Assembly (NCBI GenBank): GCA_009801085.1
Contig: VNWV01000034.1
Location: 1 to 64,000 of the forward strand
Source: Lasiodiplodia sp. COLG20
Taxonomy: Eukaryota > Ascomycota > Dothideomycetes > Botryosphaeriales > Botryosphaeriaceae
Reading direction: 5' to 3'
Length of the DNA: 64,000 bases
Shown: positions 35,449 to 46,423 of the stretch, one piece after another
Numbering within the stretch: the first letter of the stretch is position 1
Layout: the number at the start of each line of letters is the position of its first letter
Program-made: the position numbers and the translations under genes
The notes under the pieces: model-generated
The model's database searches: none
The model's input: the letters and a program-made list of their open reading frames with translations, nothing else
Told to the model about the DNA's origin: nothing

Positions 35449-36715
35449 CACGGGCAGCGTTCAGCTTTCTATACGGCTTTCTGGCATCGTAAGTTGGACT
35501 AAAACACTCGTATTCGAAATGTATATACTATCTAACGCATGCGTGAGCAAATGGAATGCAGTGAAACGAGGATTTAATTGGTGTCACACTTTCTACATGT
35601 CATCTCTAATTACGGAAATCTACTCATCATCTCCGACACCATCCTTACGGGGGTCTGGATGCGTATTGGCCACACCGAAGGTAGTAGGAGTTGTGGGTCA
35701 GGATAGAATGAGGAGCGTGGATCATGCCAGAGAATGTGGTGTGCGGCTGGGCTGGTGGCGCAAAATTCTTGGTGACACAGACTATGGAATGCTGACGGCG
35801 TCCTCGATCAAGATTCTGCAACGGGAATGTAGCATTCTCGTATGATGAGCACTGATCGCGGGCATGACAGATTGCTTATTGTCGCAGCTCAAGGCGTAGC
35901 GGTTCGGGACTAAACGGGGCGGTCAGTGGGCGATTGACATGAGAATGCTATACGAGCGCAGGGCTATGGCAAGACATGGTTGTGCAGGAGGAGCGGCAGC
36001 ATACACTTGGGGCCTCGAAAGCGGCTGAGAAGTTGGATCGCGAGCGCGACGGATGCGATACATGAATACGGCAATGGTAGGTGTGTCAATAGGCACTTCA
36101 GGCGAGGTGTTCATGAGGGCTTCAGTGCGTCTTTTTGGGCACGTCGTGTCTGGCGAGTCTGGAGTGCGATACCGCCGGCGGAGCTGTTTTCGCCACCGCT
36201 TTTTACTGACTGGCCTTGTTGTGTGGCTAGCGGCTTTTCAGGGCCATGGCTCGAGTTGTGGGTTCACGGTTGTTTGTGAGAGTTGACAACGCGTTTTGTG
36301 CGGGGTCGTGGCGCCAACTCTAACCATCAACCCGCATCAAAAGACCCCTGTAGAGTGGATTCAGAAAAGTAGAGTGGATTCGTGCATACATCTTAGGCTA
36401 TCACCTCTCTTAGACGGCTTAGTAAATGATGCAACGCCTTGTTTCGAGGATGAAACAAACTCGTTCAACGGCATGATATATCCACCAATGGACGACGACG
36501 AATCAACGCAAAATGACCAGCCAGACACCTCTGTAACACTGCTTCAATCAGTCCATGATCAGAATGGTCCTAATAGCGGTCATAGCTCTGTTGGTGGTTC
36601 CCATTGAACTGTTCAGACTTTCTGCTGCTCGCAAAACTTCGACACAACCAAACTATTCCAAATATTGTTAGCAGGTCATGCGAACGAGACAATCGCTTCG
36701 GGAACATTCGTTTAC
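35449..36715. other. Interval without supported gene
   Basis: A 103-codon frame at 36296-36607 (plus) has protein-like composition (an Asp-rich stretch and a Gln/Asn-rich tail recalling the C-termini of fungal regulators), but no start context or partner exon. It may be a relic. Confidence 0.4.
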
Positions 36716-38405
36716 TTACCTTGACCCTTCACCCTCAACTTGTCCAACCTGGCCGTCGATGATTTCCACGCTCAAGCCCGGCCGATTACGTCTCCGGGTC
36801 GTCCTCCATGCGTTCAGCCACGAGCCCTCGAAGACTTGGTCGATCTCTTCTACGCTCAAGCCGGCAACCTCGGGGACCATGAGATACACGTATATAAGGC
36901 CCACAAAGCACCATCCAGCAAAGAAGAGGAACGCACCCCAGTTAGCGGTAGTCTTAAGGAGGTCGGGAACGGCGAACTTAACCGCGTAAACAAACAGCCA
37001 GTGGAAGGTCTGACCAACAGCCCCGCCAAAGGATCGGATGCGGTTGGGCCACAGCTCACCACCAAAGACGTACGGTAAGATGAAGAGACCTGGTTTATTA
37101 GGTCAGGGATATAAAGTAACAAAGCGGAACGGAGGACTTACCTATAGCGTATCCGAACGCATGAATAAAGAGGGCTGCGACGGCGGCATTCGACGCCGCC
37201 GCCGACACCTCGCCCTCCTGGTTATACTTAATAAAGACGCTAATGTAGATGTGCGAGATCATCTGTACTACTAAGCCGATAAACAGCGAGCGGCGCCGGC
37301 CAAGGACGTCGATGATAAACAAGGAAGCAATAAGACTAAAGCAGAGCTTCGAGAAGCCGTACATGGCGCTGAGAAAGATATTCTGCGAAGTGTCGATCTC
37401 GTCGCGCAGCAGCTTCATAATAGGGATAAAGTAGGAAGTAACCGAGTTGGCGCCGGAGAGCTGGGCCAAGGCGTACGAGACCAGCACCTGCTGCAGACGG
37501 CGCAGGTTGGACGAGACGGTGAACGTCTCCTTGACGATGGCCAGAAAGCTGTCGCATTCGGTGCCGGCGACTGATGATTGGATGTCTGCGAGCTCGGTCA
37601 CGATGCGGGGGTGTTCGGCGGGCAGGCGCCGGAGCTGGATGAGCGCTCTGGCGGCATCCTCGTGGCGGCCGACGAGCATCAACCACCTGGGCGACTCGCT
37701 GATGAAGAAGCTGGCAACAATGCAGAGGAAGACGGCAACGGATATGGCGATCAGGGGGGTTTGGTACTGCAGCTTGCCGGTGGGGACGTTGTTGTAGACG
37801 CCTAAGATGCAGAAGCTGGCTGTAGTCAGGGCGACGCCCATAGAGACAGTATACCAGGAAGTCAGCAGGCCGAGGATCTCCCTCGGCGCGATCTCGACGA
37901 TGGCCATCGGAGCGATGACGCTGAGCGAGCCGATACCGATGCCCGAAACGATGCGTGCGGCGATGAGCGCCTTCATGTTGGGCGAGAAGCAGGCCGTTAT
38001 CTGGCCGACAATGAAAACGCCCGAGTAGAGGCGGTATGCCCACCGCCGGCCGATGTAGTCGTTGACTAGGAAGGAGGCGGCGGCGCCGATGGCGTATCCC
38101 ACGTAGATGATGGACACGTACGTCTGAATCCTGCCAGCGTCGCAGCCCGACTTGATGGCAAACTGCTCTTGAAATCCTTTCAGGGACGGTGTGACGGCTG
38201 AGGCACCCTGTTCCCACGCTGTGATATGTCAGTCGAATCCGCCAAGGGAATATCAAAAGGGCTCACTCATTGCGAGGCCGCCGAGGGCGTAAATAAGAGA
38301 GCTCCAGAGCAGGGTGCCATTGCAGATGACTCCCCGAGGTGCTTCCCGGATGCCCTTGGCATACTGGGCAATCGAGGATCGACCAAAGGAGCTCTTGAGT
38401 CCCAT
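36716..38405 (-). CDS. MFS sugar-porter-type transporter (module 1)
   Basis: Three exons on the minus strand, 38405-38267, 38218-37142 and 37089-36716, give 529 residues. Intron 1 (48 nt, phase 1) sits just before the TWEQGASAVTPSL segment; intron 2 is 52 nt. Family signs: TM1 region leading into W-(E/D)-Q-G, NDYIGRRWAYR after TM2, SESPRWL at the start of the central loop, IDVLGRRRS after TM8, and YVFGGELWPNRIRSFG near TM10. About twelve membrane segments are visible. Relatives import sugars, sugar acids, quinate or small polyols at the plasma membrane. The start codon is 466 bp from that of the divergent FAD oxidase, so both share a promoter. A paralogue with the same first-intron position starts at 63800. 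Confidence 0.92.
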
Positions 38406-38871
38406 AGTAACGGCAAACGCACTCTGAATGCAGATTGAATCAAAGACTTGTGACGGACACAGTTATATGCTCGCTGTTGGTGTTTTTGCTGACTCGGACG
38501 AATACGGCGGGTGGTGGTGGGGGACATCGGAAGTATACGAAAGTCCAATCGGAGCCGGAAGACTCGCGCAAAACTTACTGTGCGGCTCTGGCTGAACCAT
38601 GTGGATAACGCTAGTGGCGGCGTTTTCTGACATGCAATTCCACTGATAACAGTAAACAACCTATGTCCTGCTTGGAAGACCTGGACCTACTCGGAAGAAT
38701 ACGGTGCAACTCCTGCTGGCAGGTGCGGGTAATACAAGCACCATGAGAAAGATAAATTGGCGGATTGATCTCCATATCCTATCAATAGTGTTACATCCGC
38801 TTATTTACTCCAGATCTTGGCCTGTACCCCAGCATACCAAACCTCTTTCTTGCGTTCTCATCTAGCCCAAC
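38406..38871. promoter_or_regulatory. Bidirectional promoter with three TCGG-N6-ACGR elements
   Basis: The 466-bp space between divergent transporter and oxidase holds TCGGACGAATACGG (38494-38507), TCGGAAGTATACGA (38527-38540) and TCGGAAGAATACGG (38691-38704). The first and third lie in near-identical 16-base blocks. They differ by one base (A for C) from the TCGG-N6-CCGA palindromes found in module 2 and are candidate sites for the regulator at 41631 or its paralogue. Confidence 0.6.
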
Positions 38872-40980
38872 ATGGTGACAGCCAACTCCAAGATCATCAT
38901 CATCGGTGGAGGCGTTTTCGGTCTGAGCACGGCCCTCTGGCTTGCCCGCGGGGGCTACAGAGATATAACAGTCTTCGATCGATGTGCCTTTGACAAGAAT
39001 TTCTACAACCCATCCAATGGCTGCGATGGCGCCTCGGCCGACCTAAACAAGGTTTTTCGGATGGCCTACGGCGAGAAGCTCATGTTTGTTTCCACTCCCA
39101 CCTTTCCAAAATATTGCTAACCCGTTCTCTCCGTGCAGGTACCAAGATCTTGCCATCGAGGCTCGGGATATCTGGCTGTCATGGAATCGGCGAATTGCTG
39201 GAAGTACCGAGTCCGAGCTCCCCAAGGGCCTCAGCCCGGATGATATGGTCCTCCTTGAGTGTGGAAACTATTTCATCTCAGCCGACTCCGAGCTGGATGA
39301 GTTCTACCGGGAGAGCCTCGACACCATGGAGAGAACTGCATCCGAGTTCCGCAAGATGCAGTTCGTCAAGGTGAGCACCCAATCATCACGACCCTCAGTG
39401 AAGTCCATCTGATGTTTTATCCAGGGTGCACCCGGAGAAGAAGACAGGCTGCGGAAAATCAGCCCTAAATGGGTCGAGAAACTTCACGTCATCGACAACA
39501 TAAACGGCGGAGACACCAATGGATTTCTCGACATCAAAGGGGGTGTTACTATCGCGGACAAGGTACCGAAATGTCATGCCTCTTAGGAATAAAAACTGAA
39601 CTTTCCAGGCCTGCGTCTACGCCAGATTTCTCTGCGAGCAGCTTGGCGTCAAGTTCGTGCTCGGAGATCCCGAGGGCACCTTCTCCAGCATGATCACCGA
39701 GACGAACGGCAAGGAGAAGCGGGTCATTGGTATCAGGACAGAGGATGGCCGGCGGCATTTCGCCGACCTTGTCATCGTTGCCGGTGAGAGAAAAACCTGC
39801 GCCACCGACTGCATGACTCGTGATTGACATGGCTAGCTGGCGGCTGGACGGCCTCGATTCTGCCCGATGCGGCTCGCACGGTCGAGACAACCGCCGGTAG
39901 TGTCGTGTTCATTGACATTCCCAAGCACAGAACAGACCTCTGGGAGAGATTCCACCCAGACAACTACCCAGTATGGTCGTTCCGCAGTGGAAAGGGCGAC
40001 GAGTAAGTGGTTGCTGTCTGGGCTATCCCTCTTCAGCATGTACTGACCTCAACTTAGCTACTATCAGGGCAACAGTTTCCCCATCACGAAACAAGGCCGG
40101 CTGAAATTTGGTTTCCGCGGCCGCAAGGTAAGGTTCCAACCTGTTTAGCTAGGAAGCATGTTCGCTAATCCCTTGTAGTTCACCAACTTTGAGGACCACC
40201 CCAGCGAGCCAGGCCTGTACGTAAAATCTCTTTGTCATGCATGTACTAAACACTAACTTTCACCAGCCGCGTGTCTACTCCTCGCACCAAGTACACCAAG
40301 AAACCCATCAATACTGTCCCGCTCTATGCTCTCTCCCGAGTGAAACAAGTCATCGCCGAGGCTCTTCCTGAGCTCGCTGAGTTTGACTTTTCGGACAGTC
40401 GGGTAAGAAGTCATCTCAGACAATTTCATTTCTTAAGCTAATGGTCTTGTGAAAGTTATGTTGGTACACCGATTCGATTGACAACGACGTGTGTTTAGTT
40501 CCCTTGCCTGAAGCTGTGCATTGCCTAACCTTCTACTTAGTATGTCATCGACTACGTGCCAGGATACTCAAAGTCCCTCTTCATCTGTACCGGTGGCTCG
40601 TGCGTGATGACTACAATGCATAGACAAGAGGATACTGACAAATTTGGTGCAGTGGCCACGGTTTCAAGTTCCTGCCCATCTTGGGAAGGGTAAGTGACAC
40701 CACTCCACTGTATTTAGATATCCTGCGACTTACAGATCTCTTCTCAGCATGTTAAGAACCAAATCGAGGGAGTCCATGATCAATTCACCTCTATTTGGAA
40801 GTGGCGGGTTGCACAAGAAGGTAAGGCAAGCAACGGTCTTGAAGAGGGAGAACACGGGCCCCGAGAGATGTCCAAGGTTGAGCTGGCTCAGCGTGAGTAT
40901 CCCAATCATCTCTCGATTTGTGGAAACGTATCTCTGATATTATTCATAATGTAGCTCACGATTTTGACCGTGGACATTGA
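38872..40980 (+). CDS. FAD-dependent amine/amino-acid oxidase, 13 exons (module 1)
   Basis: Exons: 38872-39083, 39139-39370, 39425-39562, 39609-39783, 39837-40002, 40058-40127, 40179-40216, 40267-40402, 40456-40488, 40541-40599, 40653-40689, 40748-40892 and 40955-40980; 488 residues, every junction in frame. The N-terminal Rossmann motif is IIIIGGGVFGLSTA (glycines 12, 14, 17) with the acid of TVFD at its end. VIVAAGGWTAS, RLKFGFRGRK, a CWYTDSIDND segment (Cys391) and GGSGHGFKFLPILG follow, all typical of the sarcosine oxidase / fructosyl-amino-acid oxidase family, where the cysteine of C-x-Y-T commonly binds FAD covalently. The reaction would be oxidation of a C-N bond with O2, giving H2O2 and an imine. 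No peroxisomal targeting tripeptide is present (ends RGH). Divergent from the transporter. Confidence 0.88.
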
Positions 40981-41630
40981 CGGATTTTAAGAGTGAAATG
41001 AGTGGTCTGTGTGATAATAGATCAGCCGAAGGAACGACACGGATTGAAGGCCGTGTTAGTAACAATGTTGAATTGTTATTAGAGTTAACTACGAACGTCA
41101 AGCCTGTTACAATGGGTAGTAAAAACGAATGGTATTGTCTGCACTGAATGAGTGGCATGAGGGCTTAGTGGGGGGGGCTAACCGGGTGGCGCCTTTATAC
41201 CCCGCTCAGATGACCAAGCTAACTACGGGGCTGCTACACCCACGCGAACTGGGAAGTGGGAGCAGCTTCTTGACGTCACCTCTCGCACACGCTTTCCTTA
41301 TCTTGTTTTGTTCTGTCCCCGTGAAGGCTGCGCCGTAATACATGCTATATATACAAGAGAGAGGAAGAGCTTAAATTTGAAATTGAATCGTTTACTCCCC
41401 GAGTTTTTCAGCCACTTCTGTCAACCATTTCATTCGTGGGCCCTTCAGCGTGCATCTTCGGGCAGATTTTCCGTCCATCCTAAAGGCGGCGGTAGTGACG
41501 CCAAAAGCGGCGGGAACTAACCCCCACCTTTGGCTGTCGCACTATAAATTGCCGGCCCCCCTCACTCGAGCAGTAGCTCCCACAGGGCTGAACAGAATAA
41601 GTCTCACCAACTGAAAGTAATCCATCTCCT
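40981..41630. promoter_or_regulatory. Promoter region of the module 1 regulator
   Basis: A TATA-like CTATAAATT lies at 41542-41550, about 85 bp upstream of the ATG at 41631. A poly-G run is at 41169-41176. No clear TCGG-N6-CCGA element was seen. Confidence 0.5.
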
Positions 41631-43888
41631 ATGCAAAACTACAGAGAAAGTGGTGACAGACCACCAAAGAGGCGGCGTCGCGGCCCTCCAGGGACAAGAA
41701 CAAACCATGCATGCGTTAATTGCAAGGCAAAAAAGCTCAAGGTAAGACGGCTAGATGACATAAATCCTCAACCTCCAACCTCTTGTTGATGCAGAATTAG
41801 TGCGACGACCGACTCCCCTCTTGCACGAAATGCTGCCGCCTCAATCTAGGTATATACATCAAGGCGCTGAAGCCGTAAGACACGTTCTAACTGCCACAGC
41901 CTGCCTCGTCGAGGACCCGGTGACCAAGGAACGCCGGCCACGCAACTACCTCAGCACTCTTGAAGAGCGAGTAGCCCTCTTTGAGAGCTGCGAGCAGTCG
42001 CAAACTTCCGTCACCTCGGATCACGTTAGCCCGACGACAACCATCGTGCGGACGAGCCAATACGGGGCAACATGCTCTACGACGGCCCCTTCTGAGGATA
42101 ACGACAGCGAGAGGAGTGACTTGCCCGGAAGGCTGGGCTTTCTGGATGTCACAACGAACCAGTCGGAGCCGCAGTATCTCGGCTCCACATCTTCCTTCTC
42201 CTTTGCCTTCATCATCAACTCGTCTCTTCGAAACTCAGTTCCTCAAACAGCGCCAGTAGCGTGTGGGGTACTGAACACGCTCCATCATGAACCATCGCCA
42301 TGTCCTCTTCCGGACTATGCCGTGGCCATGACGCTGAGCAATGCGTATTTTGAGAACATCCATCCTCAGTACCCATTTCTTCATGAACCGACATTTAGGC
42401 GACATGAGACTATGATCCTCACATCCTCACAAGCGATAAGCAACGCCCGCTCGAACTCGGTACCGCTCTTTTTTCTCAACATGGTGGGTCTGGAGCCAGG
42501 GATGTCTGAAGGACGACGGCTGAGACGATACAGGTCTATGCGATAGGTGCGCTTCTCGTGCCGGATGGTCAACGTTTGGCAGAGGTATGACAATAGATAG
42601 CTTTGCGTCCAGATTGGGTACTGACCTCCCCTAGCAATTGTACGCCTCAGCGCAGTTGTATCCGGACGTCCTGTCGCAGAACAATCTAGAAGCTATCCAA
42701 GCGCTTCTCTGCTATGCCATGTACTCCCTTCGATCTCAGTCGGGCCCATCTCTATGGTATAACCCATTCAGAAGACAGCATGTGCCACCTGCTGACTTTT
42801 CGGTAGGAAATTGTCAGGGCTTGCGTTGCGCCAGTGCATCGAGCTCGGCTACCACCGCAAGCCCAGGAGATTTGCTCGAGACAAAGACATGGTGCAACTC
42901 GAGTTACGAAAGCGAGCGTTCTGGTGCGCCCAAGGAATTGATTGCGCATATGCAATGCGGCTAGGGCGCCCTCTTGGTATTCAGCTCGCCGAAGTGGACG
43001 CTGAAGTATGTTATCTCCCGGCCAGTAACCATTCACTCGGCTCACAATTGCTACAAGCTCCCCATGGACATGGATGACGATGCCATGTCCGAAGCAGGCC
43101 TCCATAGCTCACCTCGGACCAGCCTTGACGACCCACCTACATCAATGTCCAACGCGATCCACGTCATTCGCCTTCGGCGCATATGGGCCCGAATGCACGC
43201 ATCTACGAACAGGCTGGATATCTCGCAGCTCCGAGTAGATCTCGACGAGTGGTTACGCACCGCTCCACAGCTCCCATCGCGCCCCGCTGCCCTGTCAATC
43301 TTCTGCACAGGAGACTGGTACGACGTCAACTACAGCGGCACCATCCTCCAACTCTACCGCTGCCAGCTGGCGAAGGACAACGGCGCCGCTACACAGGAAT
43401 TGTTCATGGAGTGTATCAAAGCGGCCAGTAACGTGTGCCAGGTCTATCGTCGTCAGTACATCGGGACGTCGATCAAATACACGTGGGCCACTTTGCACTG
43501 CATATTCCTCGCAGGGCTGACATATCTGCACTGCCTATGGACGTCTCGTAGTGCTCGTGATGCAACACCACATGCCGAAGTGATCAAGACTTGCACTGAC
43601 TGTACTATGGTCTTGGTTGCGATAGCCGAGGGCTGGAACATTGCAGCACCATACCGGGATATCTTCGAAGCACTGGCAAGCCGCACAATGTCCATGGTGC
43701 TGAGCGGGAAACCCGCGGCGCAAGCAACCCCACAGGCTATAGATGTTTCTGACGATGTGGAGAGAGATGCTTTAGTGGATTGGATGGCTGACATTGACGG
43801 CAATGGGTTCGACGACCTACTGTTAGGCTTTGTAGACGACTTCGCTACCTTGTATAATCACCATGCTGAAACGGGCATATCTGAGTGA
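41631..43888 (+). CDS. Zn2Cys6 transcription factor (module 1)
   Basis: Seven exons, 41631-41741, 41801-41849, 41900-42483, 42534-42584, 42635-42756, 42807-43005 and 43058-43888, give 648 residues. Introns 1 and 2 fall inside the zinc cluster, whose cysteines are 28, 31, 38, 45, 48 and 55; only splicing assembles it. An Arg-rich run (KRRRRG) precedes it. The linker CLVEDPVTKERRPRNYLSTLEERVALFE leads to a coiled coil. The middle homology region includes NIHPQYPFLHEPTF, CIELGYHRK, RAFWCAQGIDCAYAMRLGRPLG and AIHVIRLRRIW. It is a clear paralogue of the regulator at 55645. Its position next to the oxidase/transporter pair suggests that it controls them. Confidence 0.92.
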
Positions 43889-44189
43889 ACTTTATTATAA
43901 AAAATAGGGGATATTACTAAATGCACCTCTTTTTACCTACCACTATGCATCGGCCATTCGGGTGTCGGGTGCCCGCGAAATTCCGGGTCCGCCACGCAGG
44001 TCGCTGTAAATCCGGGTTACTTAAATTCTACTGCCTACCTAAACATTTATTTATTTCGCGACACCAACTTATACCCGCTTAGTAGGCAAGCACAGGGCAG
44101 GGATTAGTAATCTCGGCAGGAAAGCTCCCGAAGCGTATAGAGATTAACTAGCTAACAAGAGATGCCTAGCTAGATAAGACGAGAAAAGC
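43889..44189. other. Intergenic, AT-rich in part
   Basis: A short space between convergent 3' ends, TpA-rich around 43900-43925. No feature beyond that. Confidence 0.45.
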
Positions 44190-44665
44190 TTAGAAGCAAG
44201 TAGAGTCGGCGGCACCGTACTCCTTGCACTGGTTGAAAAAGTCATCTCCATCAATCTTGCCATTGTTCTTGGCGATAGCCTGTGGAAAAGATCAGCATGT
44301 CTGCAATTCAAGAGCCGTAGAAAGTGACATACGTAGGTTCCAGCAAAGTGGGCACCCTGCTCCAGGGTCGAAGCAGAAGATGCTGTGATGCAGGCATTAG
44401 CAACTTGGATCGGGCTCTTTCCGTGTGTGTTGAACTAACCAAGTTCCCACTTGTTAGGGTTGTACTGAACAACCATGGCAGTCACGACGGCATCAACCTC
44501 GCCGCCAGAAGCGGCCTGGCAAGCGCAATGACCATGGGAGCGCGCAGCAGTGAGCCCGATACTGAGGCAGTCAGATGAGGATAAGACAGTAAATCCTGGA
44601 TGTATGTGAACTCACCGGCTGGCCAAGACGGCCGTGAGAGCGAAGAAGGCAGTAGTGAATTGCAT
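44190..44665 (-). CDS. Small secreted protein
   Basis: Four exons on the minus strand, 44665-44616, 44561-44440, 44382-44333 and 44279-44190, give 103 residues; introns are 50-57 nt. The first 16 residues (MQFTTAFFALTAVLAS) are a signal peptide. The mature protein has a short HCACQA cysteine pair, then VVTAMVVQYNP..KWELASS, and ends with NQCKEYGAADSTCF, giving four cysteines. The general layout, with a C-terminal C-K-x-x-G-A-A-D-S-T-C, recalls a family of small secreted proteins of plant- and insect-associated ascomycetes that lacks a known function. A TATA box lies 111 bp upstream of the ATG. Confidence 0.82.
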
Positions 44666-44775
44666 TGTGATAGAGGTTGATGATACGGTGTGCAACGGGC
44701 AAACGAAGGTGGTAGTGGGAGTGTAGTAGAAGTTGTTTGGAGCGATGGTGAGAGTAGAGAGGTACTCATTGTTAA

Positions 44776-44783
44776 TATTTATA
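44776..44783 (-). promoter_or_regulatory. TATA box of small secreted protein gene
   Basis: TATAAATA on the minus strand, 111-118 bp upstream of the ATG at 44665. Confidence 0.6.
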
Positions 44784-45586
44784 CGTGGTTGGAATCTCGA
44801 GCGAGTGGACCAACTTCGTGACGATGACCGCCATTCTGTAACAGTGACTCGACTTCATAAAACTGCCGGCTGAACTCCGCGTCTTTATTCCAGCTCATCA
44901 AGTGTTTGTCTTTGCCGTTGTTCAAGTGATGAGGGACTTGAGAACAGCGGCAACTACTAATACATGGACGGGTAATGCCGGTCAAACGAGTCAACTTCTA
45001 AAAGACCAATAAGTACTTAAGACTCAGTACGCGAGTCTACAAGCAACAAAGCGTCGATAACTGACGCTTGCAATTTGCTGTTCATTGCCTATTAGAGCCC
45101 TGGTGGCGTTCAGGGCTTAAGCTTTTGGACAAGCAAGAGCCAAGCTTCGTGTTGTGGTCGATGAGTTCGGTGGGGCCCAGAGAAAAACGGTCGGTGTGAC
45201 AGTGGAATGATTTCTTCGCAGACTTCCCATTGGCCCAGTACGGGGCGCTGTAGGGCACACGAGCCATATTCGCATTCTGGTTGGCTGGGTGGAACGAACG
45301 GCGAGTAGGAACCCCTGAGCATGGACCACGAAACCGAAATCTCGGCCCTTCTTCTCATCCGCGCCTCGCCTGTTCTGCATCTCTTTCTATAACAAGTTAG
45401 GCAAATGGGAGGCCGTAAGAACATCTCGTGTTCTGTCTGTGATACTCCTTCATCTGCCTTAGCAGTCGACGTTGTGATGCGTGGTGTTCGAGTAAGCAGC
45501 AGGCAAACCTGACAGAATTTCCGAAATGGCCGGACGGATCGTCGAATTCATGAGACGGCGTAGCGGAAAATATGGCTGTCAACAAG
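44784..45586. other. Intergenic, no gene
   Basis: Divergent promoter space between two secreted-protein genes. Open frames at 45082-45424 (minus) have no motif. Confidence 0.45.
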
Positions 45587-45593
45587 TATAAAG
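45587..45593 (+). promoter_or_regulatory. TATA box of 226-aa secreted protein gene
   Basis: TATAAAG, 86-92 bp upstream of the ATG at 45679. Confidence 0.65.
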
Positions 45594-45678
45594 AGGGCTC
45601 TGCAGAGTACTCTCAGCTGCACAGCTCTAACGCATTCTCTCTTGAGATCAAAGTCGCATTCCTTCTTCACTCATTACA

Positions 45679-46359
45679 ATGCATCTCTCCACTCTCGCTC
45701 TCAGTTTTCTGGCCACCAGCGCCGCCGCAGTCGTGGTCCCCGTTGCTCGCAACGAAACCTTCGACTTTGACGCGTACCGCACCGAGGTTCTGCAGCCTGG
45801 GAATATCCAGGAGCTTTGGAAGGGCGTGTACCCGCACATTGATGCCCTCCTTCCTGGAATCCAGTGCGCCATCGCCGACGACGCGGGTTCGTACGCCAGT
45901 GTCGAGGCATCCTTGGCCTCGGTGCGCTCCGACTACTGCACCTCTCTCGAACAAGAGCTCGTGTCCATTTTCCCCACCATCCGCTGCTATGGCGACCTGG
46001 ACCTGGATGCTTATCTCGCCAACAACATGACGGCCACCGAATCCAATCTCCAGACGCGTGCTACGAACCCAGTCATCGAGGCCGATGAGTCCACCGACAA
46101 GTCTAAGGCCAGCACCAAGACTCAGTCCTTCGTCAGCAGCTGCGCCGGTGCCACGCACCCAGGCAACTGCCGCGCTTGTGCCATTGGATACGGTGCTGCT
46201 GCGGCCTCCGAGATTGGTGTTTGTGCTGCCGCCGCTTATGCTGCCATGGCTTCCACCGCTGGTATCGCCACGCCCGCTGTTGTTGCAGGTATGACCACTT
46301 GTGGTGCTCACGCCCTCACTTCTTTGTTCGCAAACATCAACGGTTGCTGGACTCGGTAA
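45679..46359 (+). CDS. Secreted protein with Ala-rich hydrophobic Cys domain
   Basis: Single coding exon of 226 residues. Signal peptide at residues 1-17 (MHLSTLALSFLATSAAA). The N-terminal half is hydrophilic with Cys residues at IQC, YC and RC and an N-glycosylation-type NMT site. After a Ser/Lys/Thr linker, the C-terminal 75 residues form a compact cysteine-bearing domain (SSC, GNC, RAC, GVC, TTC, GC) with two long Ala/Gly-rich hydrophobic helices between them, ending in GCWTR. The helices are amphipathic to hydrophobic and could insert in membranes or pack as a helical bundle. No named domain is recognised. A GTAAGT..CACTAG element directly after the stop (46368-46423) looks like a 3'-UTR intron. 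Confidence 0.82.
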   Translation: MHLSTLALSFLATSAAAVVVPVARNETFDFDAYRTEVLQPGNIQELWKGVYPHIDALLPGIQCAIADDAGSYASVEASLASVRSDYCTSLEQELVSIFPTIRCYGDLDLDAYLANNMTATESNLQTRATNPVIEADESTDKSKASTKTQSFVSSCAGATHPGNCRACAIGYGAAAASEIGVCAAAAYAAMASTAGIATPAVVAGMTTCGAHALTSLFANINGCWTR

Positions 46360-46367
46360 ACGACTGG

Positions 46368-46423
46368 TAAGTATGTGTCCTCGTCCTTACCGCGGCAATA
46401 TGCTAATTCTTTATCGTCACTAG
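46368..46423 (+). other. Probable 3'-UTR intron
   Basis: Starts GTAAGT just after the stop codon and ends TCACTAG, with a TGCTAAT branch-like element about 20 nt before the acceptor; 56 nt. Its placement 8 nt after the stop suggests a spliced leader of the 3' UTR or an alternative C-terminus. Confidence 0.45.
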
